A stretch of DNA of 64,000 bases from contig NZ_CP012406.1 of assembly GCF_001305595.1 (NCBI RefSeq), positions 310,001 through 374,000 of the forward strand, read 5' to 3'. The position numbers and the translations under genes were made by a program. Shown here piece after piece: positions 8,600-16,157 of the stretch. The notes beneath the pieces are model-generated. The model saw only the letters and a list, made by a program, of their open reading frames with translations. It had not been told where the DNA came from and ran no database searches. Source of the DNA: Azospirillum thiophilum. Lineage in GTDB: Bacteria > Pseudomonadota > Alphaproteobacteria > Azospirillales > Azospirillaceae. Within the stretch, counting starts at the first letter, position 1, and every line of letters begins with the position of its first letter.

Positions 8600-10105
8600 A
8601 TGAGCAACCAGACCTCATCGCTGTTCGATCCCCGCCCGTCATCCGCGGTCAAGCCGACGGCCGAGTACCGCACCCCTCCCAACAACGAGGAGGCGGAGCA
8701 GGCGCTGCTGGGCGCGATCCTGGTCAACAACAAGGCCTATGAGAAGGTCGGCGAGTTCCTGCGGGCCGAGCATTTCTACGACCCGGCCCACCAGCGCATC
8801 TTCGCCGCCATCACCAAGATGGTCGACCGCGGCCAGATCGCCAATCCGGTCACGCTGAAGTCGCTGTTCGACAATGATCCCGAACTGGCGGTCGAGGGCG
8901 GCAGCGCCTATCTGGCGGATTTGGCGGCCAACGTCGTCACCGTGGTCAATGCCGGGGATTACGGCAAGACCATCCACGACCTGTTCATCCGCCGGCAGCT
9001 GATCGAGGTCGGCACCGACATGGTGAACGAGGCGTACCGCCACGACCTCGACATCACCGCGCTCGACCAGATCGGCGAGGCGGAGAAGCAGCTGTTCGAC
9101 CTCGCCTCGACCGGCGACGTCCAGGGCGGCTTCGTGGCGTTCGGCGAGTCGGTGAAGCACGCCATCACGACGGCGGAGGCGGCCTTCCGCCGCTCCAGCC
9201 ACGTCACCGGCGTCACCACCGGCCTGATCGACATCGACCGCAAGCTCGGCGGCCTGCATCCGTCGGACCTCGTCATCCTCGCCGGACGCCCGTCGATGGG
9301 CAAGACGGCGCTCGCCACCAACATCGCCTTCAACGCCGCCAAGGCGCACATGCGGTCCTCCGGCCAGGAGGGCGGCGTGGTCGGCTTCTTCTCGCTGGAA
9401 ATGTCGGCGGAACAGCTCGCCACCCGTATCCTCGCCGACGAGGTGCAGGTGCCCGGCGACAAGATCCGCCGCGGCGAGATCCGCGACACCGACTTCCCGA
9501 AATTCGTCCAGGCCAGCCAGGATCTGGCCCGCTGCCCCTTCTATGTCGACGACACCCCGGCCCTGTCGGTCTCCGCGGTGCGCACCCGCTGCCGCCGGCT
9601 GAAGCGGACCTCGGGCCTCAGCATGGTGGTGGTCGACTATCTCCAGCTGCTGCGCGGCTCGTCGTCGCGCGGGGCGGAGAACCGGGTGCAGGAAATCTCG
9701 GAGATCACCCGCGGCCTGAAGGCGATCGCCAAGGAGCTGGACGTGCCGGTGGTGGCACTGTCGCAGCTGAGCCGCGCCGTGGAACTGCGCGAGGACAAGC
9801 GGCCCCAACTGGCCGACCTTCGCGAATCGGGCTCGATCGAGCAGGACGCCGACGTCGTCATGTTCGTTTTCCGCGAACAGTATTATCTTGAGCGCGCCGA
9901 GCCCTCGCGCCGGCCCGACGAGAGCGACGACAAGTTCAACGACCGCTACCAGCGCTGGCAGCAACGGCTCGGCGAAGTACACAACACCGCCGAGGTGATC
10001 ATCGCCAAGCAGCGCCATGGTCCGATCGGCACCGTCCGTCTCTACTTCGACGGCCAGTTCACCAAGTTCGGCGACCTCGACCAACACCATCAGGGTGACG
10101 AGTAA
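8600..10105 (+). CDS. dnaB: Replicative DNA helicase DnaB
   Basis: A 501-residue hexameric 5'-3' fork helicase. The N-terminal primase-binding domain spans roughly residues 25-130 (PPNNEEAEQALLGAIL). The RecA-like ATPase carries Walker A GRPSMGKT at 229-236, and later the conserved blocks SLEMSAEQL, VVDYLQLL and ESGSIEQDADVVMF. Length and motifs are typical of proteobacterial DnaB, with no intein. I take ATG 8600; an upstream ATG at 8540 would add 20 residues in the promoter-like zone with DnaA boxes. The next gene starts directly after the stop. Confidence 0.96.
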   Translation: MSNQTSSLFDPRPSSAVKPTAEYRTPPNNEEAEQALLGAILVNNKAYEKVGEFLRAEHFYDPAHQRIFAAITKMVDRGQIANPVTLKSLFDNDPELAVEGGSAYLADLAANVVTVVNAGDYGKTIHDLFIRRQLIEVGTDMVNEAYRHDLDITALDQIGEAEKQLFDLASTGDVQGGFVAFGESVKHAITTAEAAFRRSSHVTGVTTGLIDIDRKLGGLHPSDLVILAGRPSMGKTALATNIAFNAAKAHMRSSGQEGGVVGFFSLEMSAEQLATRILADEVQVPGDKIRRGEIRDTDFPKFVQASQDLARCPFYVDDTPALSVSAVRTRCRRLKRTSGLSMVVVDYLQLLRGSSSRGAENRVQEISEITRGLKAIAKELDVPVVALSQLSRAVELREDKRPQLADLRESGSIEQDADVVMFVFREQYYLERAEPSRRPDESDDKFNDRYQRWQQRLGEVHNTAEVIIAKQRHGPIGTVRLYFDGQFTKFGDLDQHHQGDE

Positions 10106-10106
10106 A

Positions 10107-11255
10107 GTGCCTGCCCCAGAGCCTGTCCCCCAGCCTGTCCCGTCCGATCCGGCCGCCCGCGCCGGGGCCTTCCTCACCGTGGATCTCGCCGCGGTGGTCG
10201 CAAACTGGACCCAGCTGCGCGACCGCGTGGCGCCGGCCGAATGCTCGGCCGTGGTCAAGGCCGACGCCTACGGCCTCGGCGTCGCCCGCGTCGTCCCGGC
10301 GCTTGCCGCGGCCGGCTGCCGGACCTTCGTCGTCGCGCAGTTCGAGGAGGCGCTGGCGGTCCGCCGTGCGCTGGAGCCGGTGGCGCCGGACGCGCAGGTC
10401 TTCTCGCTCGGCGGGCTGCCGGCCGGCTGCGAGGGCGACTTCATCGCCAACCGCATCCTGCCGGTGCTGAACCATCTGGGCGAGATCGCCGCCTGGGGCG
10501 CCTTCGCCGCGTTGCGCGGCGGGGCGCTGCCGGCGGTGATCCACATCGACACCGGCATGAACCGCCTCGGCCTCGGCCCCGACGAGCTGGACGCGCTGGC
10601 CGCCGAGCCGGCCCGGCTGGCCGGCATCGACGTGCGCTATTGGATGACGCATCTGGCCTGCGCCGACGAGTTCGACAATCCGATGACCGGGGCGCAGCTC
10701 GACCGCTTCCGCTCCGCGCTCGCCCGCCTGCCGAAGGCCAAGGCAAGCTTCGCCAACTCGTCGGGCATCTTCCACGGGCCGGACCATCATTTCGACCTCG
10801 CCCGGCCGGGCTGCGCGCTGTACGGCGTCAACCCGACGCCGCACCTGCCCAACCCGATGCGCGGCACGGTGCGGCTGGACGCAAGGCTGCTGCAGGTGCG
10901 CAACTGCACCCCGGCGATGACGGTCGGCTACGGCGCCGCCCATGCCGTCACCGGCCCGGCCCGGATCGCCACCATCGGCGTCGGCTATGCCGACGGCTAC
11001 CTGCGCGCGCTGGGCGGCAAGGGGCAAGTCTTCGTCGATGGTGTCGCCGCCCCCATCGTCGGCCGCATCTCGATGGACCTGATCACCATCGACGTCAGCG
11101 GCCTGCCGGAGCAGGTTGCCCATGCCGGCCGCATGGTCGAGCTGATCGGCCCCAGCCGCCCGGTCGACCGGGTGGCGGCGGAGGGCGGCACCATCGGCTA
11201 CGAGATCCTGACCTCGCTCGGCCGGCGCTACCACCGGGTCTATCTGGGCGGGTGA
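10107..11255 (+). CDS. alr: Alanine racemase
   Basis: A 382-residue PLP enzyme interconverting L- and D-alanine for peptidoglycan. The PLP lysine is in AVVKADAYGLG (about residue 51), and the D-Ala side catalytic Tyr segment is MTVGYGAAHA. The C-terminal beta-domain has VGRISMDLITID. GTG 10107, one base after the dnaB stop, is chosen with AGGG about 11 bp upstream; GTG 10095, inside dnaB, is the alternative. dnaB-alr adjacency is common in alphaproteobacteria and suggests one operon. Confidence 0.93.
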   Translation: MPAPEPVPQPVPSDPAARAGAFLTVDLAAVVANWTQLRDRVAPAECSAVVKADAYGLGVARVVPALAAAGCRTFVVAQFEEALAVRRALEPVAPDAQVFSLGGLPAGCEGDFIANRILPVLNHLGEIAAWGAFAALRGGALPAVIHIDTGMNRLGLGPDELDALAAEPARLAGIDVRYWMTHLACADEFDNPMTGAQLDRFRSALARLPKAKASFANSSGIFHGPDHHFDLARPGCALYGVNPTPHLPNPMRGTVRLDARLLQVRNCTPAMTVGYGAAHAVTGPARIATIGVGYADGYLRALGGKGQVFVDGVAAPIVGRISMDLITIDVSGLPEQVAHAGRMVELIGPSRPVDRVAAEGGTIGYEILTSLGRRYHRVYLGG

Positions 11256-11373
11256 ACCCCGGCCGCGGCAAGGCCACGCCCCTCCATTGCGAAGTCCAAG
11301 GATGACCGCGGGCCGCATCGGTGCTATGACCGCATCGCCCAAACGAGACACCAACTAGGATGCGGGCCGACTG

Positions 11374-12150
11374 ATGGTTTTCCTCGCCGCCACCGGCCGG
11401 GCCTTCCTGATCTTCCTGGAAGCGACCGGACGCCTCGCCCTGTTCACCGGATCCGCCCTGTCGCACTGCGTGCGCCCGCCGCTCTACCCGCGGCAGATCC
11501 TGCGGCAGATGATCGACATCGGCTATTATTCGCTGCCGGTGGTCGGGCTGACGGCGCTGTTCACCGGCATGGTGCTGGCGCTGCAGAGCTACAGCGGCTT
11601 CTCCCGCTTCCAGGCGGAGGGCGCCATCGCCACCGTCGTCGTGCTGTCGATCACGCGCGAGCTGGGGCCGGTGCTGGCCGGCCTGATGGTCGCCGGGCGC
11701 ATCGGCGCCGCCATGGCGGCGGAGATCGGCACCATGCGGGTGACCGAGCAGATCGACGCTCTGTCGACCCTGTCGACCAACCCCTACAAGTATCTGGTGG
11801 CACCGCGGCTGATCGCCGGCCTGACCATGGTGCCGCTGCTGGTGGTGGTCGCCGACATCATCGGCGTGTTCGGCGGCTTCCTGGTCGGCGTCTACCGGCT
11901 GGACTTCAACGCCGCCAGCTACATCAACCGCACCTGGGAATTCCTCGAACCGATCGACGTCATCTCCGGCCTGGTCAAGGCGGCGATCTTCGGCTTCCTG
12001 ATCGCGCTGATGGGCTGCTACCACGGCTACCACTCCAAGGGCGGCGCCCAGGGCGTCGGCGCTGCCACCACCAATGCGGTGGTCTCGGCCTCCATCATGA
12101 TCCTGGTGTGGAACTACCTGATCACCGGCCTCTTCTTCTCGACCAAGTGA
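11374..12150 (+). CDS. mlaE: MlaE-type ABC lipid transporter permease
   Basis: A 258-residue integral inner-membrane protein with five or so hydrophobic segments. The MlaE (YrbE) family blocks are plain: VGLTALFTGMVLALQSY, ITRELGPVLAGLMVAGRIGAA and the MRVTEQIDAL loop that contacts the ATPase. With MlaF and an MCE-domain protein it moves phospholipids between outer and inner membranes, maintaining outer-membrane asymmetry. The ATPase follows immediately; no MCE gene lies downstream before the phage, so the remaining subunits must be elsewhere. Confidence 0.92.
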   Translation: MVFLAATGRAFLIFLEATGRLALFTGSALSHCVRPPLYPRQILRQMIDIGYYSLPVVGLTALFTGMVLALQSYSGFSRFQAEGAIATVVVLSITRELGPVLAGLMVAGRIGAAMAAEIGTMRVTEQIDALSTLSTNPYKYLVAPRLIAGLTMVPLLVVVADIIGVFGGFLVGVYRLDFNAASYINRTWEFLEPIDVISGLVKAAIFGFLIALMGCYHGYHSKGGAQGVGAATTNAVVSASIMILVWNYLITGLFFSTK

Positions 12151-12161
12151 GCGCCACCGCC

Positions 12162-12950
12162 ATGACCGTCCCGCCCACCACTCCCCCGAAGATCGCGCTC
12201 CAGGGCGTCACCAAGCATTTCGGCCCGAAGAAGGTGCTGAACGGCATCGACCTGGAGGTCGGCAAGGGCGAGTCGCTGGTCGTCATCGGCGGGTCGGGCA
12301 CCGGCAAGTCGGTGATGCTGAAGAGCATCCTCGGCCTGCTGACGCCGGATTCCGGCTCGATCAAGGTCGATGGGCAGGAGACGACGCGGCTGCGCTCGCG
12401 CGACCGCGAGAAGCTGCTGCACAAGTTCGGCATGCTGTTCCAGGGCGCCGCCCTGTTCGACAGCCTGCCAGTGTGGGAGAATGTCGCCTTCGGCCTGATC
12501 CAGGGCGAGCATATGCCGCGCGCCAAGGCCAAGGAGATCGCCATCGCCAAGCTGGGCGCCGTCGGCCTCACCCCCGACGTGGCGGAGCTGTCGCCCTCTG
12601 AGCTGTCGGGCGGCATGCAGAAGCGCGTCGGCCTCGCCCGCGCCATCGCCGACGAGCCGGAGATCATCTTCTTCGACGAGCCGACGACCGGCCTCGACCC
12701 GATCATGGCCGATGTCATCAATGAACTGATCGTGCAGTGCGTGAAGGATCTCGGCGCCACCGCGGTCACCATCACCCACGACATGGCCTCGGCCCGCAAG
12801 ATCGCCGACCGCATCGCCATGATCTACCAGGGCCGCATCATCTGGACCGGCCACGCCCGCGACATCGACAATTCGGGCAACGCCTATGTCGACCAGTTCG
12901 TCCATGGCCGGGCGGACGGGCCGATCAGGATGCAGATCAGGGCACTCTGA
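12162..12950 (+). CDS. mlaF: MlaF-type ABC lipid transporter ATPase
   Basis: A 262-residue cytoplasmic ATPase partner of the preceding permease. Walker A GGSGTGKS is near residue 40; the signature is LSGGMQKRVGLARA, the Walker B/D-loop is IIFFDEPTTGLDP, and the switch histidine is in TITHDMAS. The long Q-loop with GALFQGAALFDSLPVWENV-like spacing is characteristic of Mla/Ttg2A rather than uptake ATPases. ATG 12162 is used; GTG 12147, overlapping the mlaE stop as GTGA, is an equally credible start adding five residues. Confidence 0.92.
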   Translation: MTVPPTTPPKIALQGVTKHFGPKKVLNGIDLEVGKGESLVVIGGSGTGKSVMLKSILGLLTPDSGSIKVDGQETTRLRSRDREKLLHKFGMLFQGAALFDSLPVWENVAFGLIQGEHMPRAKAKEIAIAKLGAVGLTPDVAELSPSELSGGMQKRVGLARAIADEPEIIFFDEPTTGLDPIMADVINELIVQCVKDLGATAVTITHDMASARKIADRIAMIYQGRIIWTGHARDIDNSGNAYVDQFVHGRADGPIRMQIRAL

Positions 12951-13037
12951 CGGAACGATCACCGGGATATGCCGGTTATCGGACGGGATGGCGTGAGGCG
13001 AGGCGCCTCGGCAGCCCGGTCCCGGAGATTCCGCCCC

Positions 13038-13718
13038 GTGAGCCTGCAATCCGCGACATCACCGGCCTTCGACATCGACGAGGCCTTCCGCCGCCTGCGG
13101 GTCGCGGTCGCTCCCTTTCCCAAGGCGGCGATGTTCGAACTGCGCGACCGCGGCCACGCCTCTCCCTTCGAGCAGCTGGTGGCGAGCCTGATCTCAGCCC
13201 GCACGCGGGACGAGACGACGCTGGCGGTCTCCGAGCGGCTGTTCGCCGTCGCCGACACCCCGGCGGCGATGGCGGCCCTGCCGGAGGACCGGCTGGCCGA
13301 CCTGCTGCACGGCGCAACCTTCCCCGAGCCGAAGGCCCGCGACATCCGCGACCTCTCCCGCCGGATCGTCGAGGAGCATGGCGGCGAGGTGCCCGACACC
13401 CCCGATGCGCTGATGCGCTTCCATGGGGTGGGGCCGAAGATCGCGGCACTGACGCTGGCGGTCGGCTTCGGCATCCCGGCCCTGGCGGTCGATGTCCATG
13501 TCCACCGCATCGCCAACCGCTGGGGCTATGTCGCCGCCCGCACACCGGAACGGACGATGACGGCGCTGCTGGCGGTGCTGCCCCGGCACTATTGGGTCGA
13601 GATCAACGAGCGGCTGGTGCCCTTCGGCAAATGGATATGCACCGGCGAGCGGCCGCGCTGCTCCACCTGCCCGCTGCTGTCGATGTGCGCCCGGGTGGGC
13701 GTCACCGGGTCGCGCTGA
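13038..13718 (+). CDS. Endonuclease III-like DNA glycosylase/AP lyase
   Basis: A 226-residue HhH-GPD protein with a C-terminal [4Fe-4S] loop C-x6-C-x2-C-x5-C (CTGERPRCSTCPLLSMC). The hairpin FHGVGPKIAAL carries the lysine equivalent to the Nth Schiff-base residue, and AVDVHVHRIANR carries the catalytic aspartate. Expected role: excision of oxidised pyrimidines with AP-lyase cleavage. It deviates from the textbook LPGVGRKTA hairpin, so it may be an Nth paralogue rather than the main housekeeping enzyme. GTG 13038 has GGAGA about 9 bp upstream; an ATG at 12969 would add 23 basic residues. Confidence 0.85.
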   Translation: MSLQSATSPAFDIDEAFRRLRVAVAPFPKAAMFELRDRGHASPFEQLVASLISARTRDETTLAVSERLFAVADTPAAMAALPEDRLADLLHGATFPEPKARDIRDLSRRIVEEHGGEVPDTPDALMRFHGVGPKIAALTLAVGFGIPALAVDVHVHRIANRWGYVAARTPERTMTALLAVLPRHYWVEINERLVPFGKWICTGERPRCSTCPLLSMCARVGVTGSR

Positions 13719-13802
13719 CCCGGCGATTGATGCAGATCCTGGCGAGGCGCCGGGCGACGCGGCTAGAAGGACGGCCGGGATTCCGTTTTCCGAGGCTCCG
13801 CG

Positions 13803-13874
13803 ATGATCGTCTATGCCCTGCACTGTGCCTGCGGCCATGATTTCGACCAGTGGTTCGACAACATGGGTTACTAG
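13803..13874 (+). pseudogene. 5' fragment of DUF1178 gene, cut by prophage insertion
   Basis: ATG 13803 opens a frame reading MIVYALHCACGHDFDQWFDN, the N-terminus of the DUF1178 family (small zinc-ribbon-like proteins beginning MI-YxLxCxxGHxFxxWF). After FDNM the reading frame runs into phage DNA and stops at TAG 13872. The rest of the protein is found in frame at the far end of the element (56715-56900) beginning with the same FDNM codons. Joining the halves gives a continuous protein of about 78 residues with a CxC knuckle from this piece and a CPSC knuckle from the other. Function of the family is not established. Confidence 0.9.
13854..13866 (+). repeat. attL core
   Basis: TTCGACAACATGG at the left host/phage junction, matching TTCGACAATATGG at the right junction with one mismatch. 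The repeat spans codons FDNM of the DUF1178 gene on both sides and is in the same frame, so recombination between the copies restores the gene. The exact crossover (probably within TTCGACAA) is inferred. Confidence 0.85.
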
Positions 13875-13931
13875 AATTTAATAACGCAATATCAATTGTT
13901 TAGCGTATCCATTCCGATTGGATTTCGAAAT

Positions 13932-13984
13932 TCGCCCGACAGGGCGAGGGAAGAGGCGTGGCGACGCTCAAGCCTCGCCACGCC
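13932..13984. terminator. Tandem hairpins downstream of the lysis genes
   Basis: Two perfect inverted repeats lie between the leftward lysis genes and attL: TCGCCC-gaca-GGGCGA (13932-13947), and a 10-bp stem GGCGTGGCGA / TCGCCACGCC with a 10-nt loop (13955-13984). They are placed to stop the long late leftward transcript before it enters host DNA. Neither has a strong U-run, so intrinsic termination is probable but not certain. The AT-rich 13875-13930 stretch next to attL holds no gene and may be an integrase arm region. Confidence 0.5.
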
Positions 13985-13990
13985 AACCCC

Positions 13991-14221
13991 TTACCGCGGG
14001 CTGGACGGGTCTTTCGCCAGCGAGGCCACCGCGCCCAGCACGGACAGGCCGATGCCCAGCCACCCCTGACCGGAGGCCGCCCCCTGGGCCGCTGCATCGG
14101 CGACGCTGGCCGCCGCCGACACCCAGGGGGACGACACGATCAGGCTCACACCACCCAGGATGCTGGCGAGGCCGGCATAGGTGCTCGGTTCCTTCAGGCG
14201 CTGCACGTTGATGGTCTTCAT
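13991..14221 (-). CDS. Probable holin (small phage membrane protein)
   Basis: A 76-residue protein with a strong AAGGAGG site before ATG 14221. Two hydrophobic stretches (about 14-35, YAGLASILGGVSLIVSSPWV, and about 50-68, GWLGIGLSVLGAVASLA) flank a small Ala-rich linker, and there is a charged N-terminus. Size, membrane topology and position right next to the endolysin gene suggest a holin or other lysis membrane protein. No family is recognised from sequence alone. Last gene of the late operon. Confidence 0.6.
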   Translation of the reverse strand: MKTINVQRLKEPSTYAGLASILGGVSLIVSSPWVSAAASVADAAAQGAASGQGWLGIGLSVLGAVASLAKDPSSPR

Positions 14222-14246
14222 GGGATTTTGCCCCTCCTTGGGCATG

Positions 14247-14276
14247 AAAAAGGCCGCGCGGCGGGATGCCGGCGGC
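14247..14276 (-). terminator. GC hairpin with U-run between endolysin and holin genes
   Basis: On the minus strand a GCCGC...GCGGC stem is followed directly by CTTTTTC. It sits between the endolysin stop and the holin ribosome-binding site, so it may attenuate holin expression. The same ATGAAAAAGGCCGC sequence context recurs at 15501. Confidence 0.5.
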
Positions 14277-14316
14277 ACGGGAAAAGCGCGTCAGATTGAG
14301 AGAGTGGCGGAGCCGG

Positions 14317-14808
14317 TCAGCCGTTGCCGTCGCAGGTGCAGATGCTGCCCTGTGCCTGGGCCGTCTGGCCGGAGAACAGGGCGGCTTCGGCAGCGCGGCG
14401 GGCGACGAGACCGGGCAGCCGAGTCGACACGCCTTTGACCTTGGCATAGACCCACCGCTCGAACTGGATGGACGCTCCGTCGTAATCGCGGGCGTTCAGC
14501 AGCTTCAGCAGAGTGGAGCTTTGCAGGTTGCCGGCCCCCAGGTTGAAGACGAAGGAGGAAAGCGCGCCGCGTTGATCGTCGTTTACCGGCACTCTGACCA
14601 GCCGGTCGACCTGGGCGGCAGCAACAGCCAGATCGGCCGACAGGAAAGCGTCAGCCTGGGCGGAAGTGATGGTCTGACCCATCTTCACGCCCGCGGTATG
14701 ACCGTAGCCGATGGTCGGCACCCCGGCCGGGCAGAGGTAGGCAGTCAGGCGCAGTCCTTCGAAGTGCTTCACCAAGGCGATGGTGGCGGGTGACACAGGG
14801 TTGGTCAT
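14317..14808 (-). CDS. Endolysin, T4-type lysozyme (GH24)
   Basis: A 163-residue muramidase that cleaves peptidoglycan at the end of infection. The N-terminal motif KHFEGLRLTAYLCPAGVPT gives the catalytic triad E17-x8-C26-x5-T32, the E-D/C-T arrangement of GH24 lysozymes, here with cysteine in the central position as in several phage endolysins. GYGHTAG follows. There is no signal or SAR segment, so it should depend on a holin. ATG 14808 follows GAGAAGGA. The C-terminal tail CTCDGNG is unusual. Confidence 0.93.
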   Translation of the reverse strand: MTNPVSPATIALVKHFEGLRLTAYLCPAGVPTIGYGHTAGVKMGQTITSAQADAFLSADLAVAAAQVDRLVRVPVNDDQRGALSSFVFNLGAGNLQSSTLLKLLNARDYDGASIQFERWVYAKVKGVSTRLPGLVARRAAEAALFSGQTAQAQGSICTCDGNG

Positions 14809-14822
14809 GGTCGAATTCCTTC

Positions 14823-14987
14823 TCATTGACGGGGCGGAGGGCCAAGCCGGAGGAAGCCGGCGGACATGCCGCCGTTGGCGGCAAGGGCGAGGCGGGCAAG
14901 CGTGAGACGGGCGAGGGGTTCATCCCCGCCACACTCAGCCAGGACGCGGGCGGCGAGTTGCTGCGCGGCGTCAGGCGGCGGAGGCAT
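14823..14987 (-). CDS. 54-residue phage protein of unknown function in lysis cassette
   Basis: Starts at ATG 14987 behind GAGG, overlapping the end of the preceding 171-residue gene by 17 bp, and ends 15 bp before the endolysin start. Sequence is Pro-rich at the start (MPPPPDAAQQ), with a helical Ala/Leu-rich body. Its overlap with a membrane/coiled-coil gene recalls Rz/Rz1 spanin pairs, but there is no lipobox, so an Rz1 function is not supported. Reality rests on the start signal and tight packing. Confidence 0.5.
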   Translation of the reverse strand: MPPPPDAAQQLAARVLAECGGDEPLARLTLARLALAANGGMSAGFLRLGPPPRQ

Positions 14988-15486
14988 GGTCGACCTCGAT
15001 GTCAGCCACAGCACGGGGAGCCATGGCACGGAGGGCGGCGACGTCGACCCCCAGCGCCGCCAGCTGGTCGACCAGGGCGATAATGATTCGGGACTTCTCT
15101 TCGTCGCGATGCTCGAGCCCGACGAGCTGCGTCCTGATGGCATCCAACTCGCGGGCGAGCGCCACATTCTCAGTCCGCAGCTTCTCTTCCCGCCGGGTCG
15201 CGCCTCCGCGCATCGTGGCGTAGGCATCGGCAAGCGGCCGGGCGGCCCGCGGCAGGGCCTGCACGACGGTCGTCAGGACGAGCACGACCGCGGCCAGCCC
15301 GGCGAGGAAGGCGATGCCCAGCACCAGTTCCAGGCCGACCACGGCCGGTCCGCCACGTTCCAGCAGGTCAAGCGCACGGTCGAGTTGACCGGCCAACTGA
15401 TCGATGGGCGGTGGGTCGGTGGCCGCCCACGCCGCGCCATAGGTCACCAGTGCGGAGCCGGCGAGGGTTAAAGCCCGAAGATTCAA
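14971..15486 (-). CDS. Phage membrane protein with coiled coil (possible spanin-like)
   Basis: About 171 residues: an N-terminal signal-like hydrophobic segment (LTLAGSALVTYGAAWA), a second transmembrane helix (about 50-75, LELVLGIAFLAGLAAVVLVL), then a charged heptad-rich region (EEKLRTENVALARELDAIRT and onward) predicted to be coiled coil. Topology and location beside the endolysin suggest a role in lysis such as an i-spanin, but this is inferred. TTG 15486 is proposed as start because GGAGG lies 5 bp upstream; GTG 15498 is the longer alternative. Confidence 0.55.
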   Translation of the reverse strand: MNLRALTLAGSALVTYGAAWAATDPPPIDQLAGQLDRALDLLERGGPAVVGLELVLGIAFLAGLAAVVLVLTTVVQALPRAARPLADAYATMRGGATRREEKLRTENVALARELDAIRTQLVGLEHRDEEKSRIIIALVDQLAALGVDVAALRAMAPRAVADIEVDHASAA

Positions 15487-15503
15487 GATGCCCTCCACGC
15501 ATG

Positions 15504-15525
15504 AAAAAGGCCGCTCGCGGCGGCC
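15504..15525 (-). terminator. Intrinsic terminator after tail-fibre assembly gene
   Basis: Perfect 6-bp stem GGCCGC/GCGGCC with a 5-nt loop, followed on the minus strand by a run of five T. It lies between the 195-residue gene and the lysis genes, separating tail and lysis transcription units or attenuating the latter. Confidence 0.7.
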
Positions 15526-15558
15526 GGGTCAGGGTCAGGGTTGGAGTGTTGTCGCGGG

Positions 15559-16146
15559 CTACTCGGGCCAGACCAGAGGCGGCAGTTCGGCGACCATCTC
15601 TTCCGGGGTAAGGGGCGCGCGGTCGCCTGCCAGCACGGCGTCCAGCGCGGCGAAGCACGCCGTCCAGACTGCAGAGCGCCACGCCAGCACGGCCCGCGCC
15701 TCGGCATCCCACAGCGGGTTTGGATCGCCGACATAGGACACCGCGGCGGCGGCTGAGGAATAGTTGCGTCCAGCAACCGCTGCGTCGAGATGGCGCTGCA
15801 CCGCGTCGGCGACCTGCTGCTTGATGGCTGCCCCGGCCGCCGCCGCGCGCGCCGCGATTTCAGCCGGCGTCAGGTCCACAACCTTTGGCCGGACGATGAT
15901 GGCCTTCGTCGTCGGGTCGGGCGTCTCGTCCCTTTCATCCGACAAGCATTGCGTTGCCGGTTCATAGCGCGGCACTTCGTACAGTATGGGCCAATATCCG
16001 AAGCCGACATGTTGGGGAGGGCACGGATCGAGGTGAGATGCGGGATCGGCTAGCACCTCGGCCGACAGCCCAATAAGCTCAACGGGCACGTTGCCTCTGT
16101 CGACGATCTGCCGCGTCGAGAGGTCAACTTTGCAGTAAGTGTCCAT
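15559..16146 (-). CDS. Probable tail-fibre assembly protein
   Basis: A 195-residue protein. The C-terminal half has the pattern NPLWDAEARAVLAWRSAVWTACFAALDAV...PLTPEEMVAELPPLVWPE, which matches the conserved C-terminus of phage tail-fibre assembly/DUF4376-type proteins (A-x-W-R-x-x-V-W...LP-W). The N-terminal part (residues 1-70) is variable, as in those proteins. It is the first gene after the fibre and glycine-rich tip genes, a usual place for a fibre chaperone. Confidence 0.6.
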   Translation of the reverse strand: MDTYCKVDLSTRQIVDRGNVPVELIGLSAEVLADPASHLDPCPPQHVGFGYWPILYEVPRYEPATQCLSDERDETPDPTTKAIIVRPKVVDLTPAEIAARAAAAGAAIKQQVADAVQRHLDAAVAGRNYSSAAAAVSYVGDPNPLWDAEARAVLAWRSAVWTACFAALDAVLAGDRAPLTPEEMVAELPPLVWPE

Positions 16147-16157
16147 TTGGGGTCACC

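Noticed and set aside
13803..13874. tRNA gene as integration target
   Set aside because: No tRNA-like cloverleaf at either junction; the repeat lies in an open reading frame.
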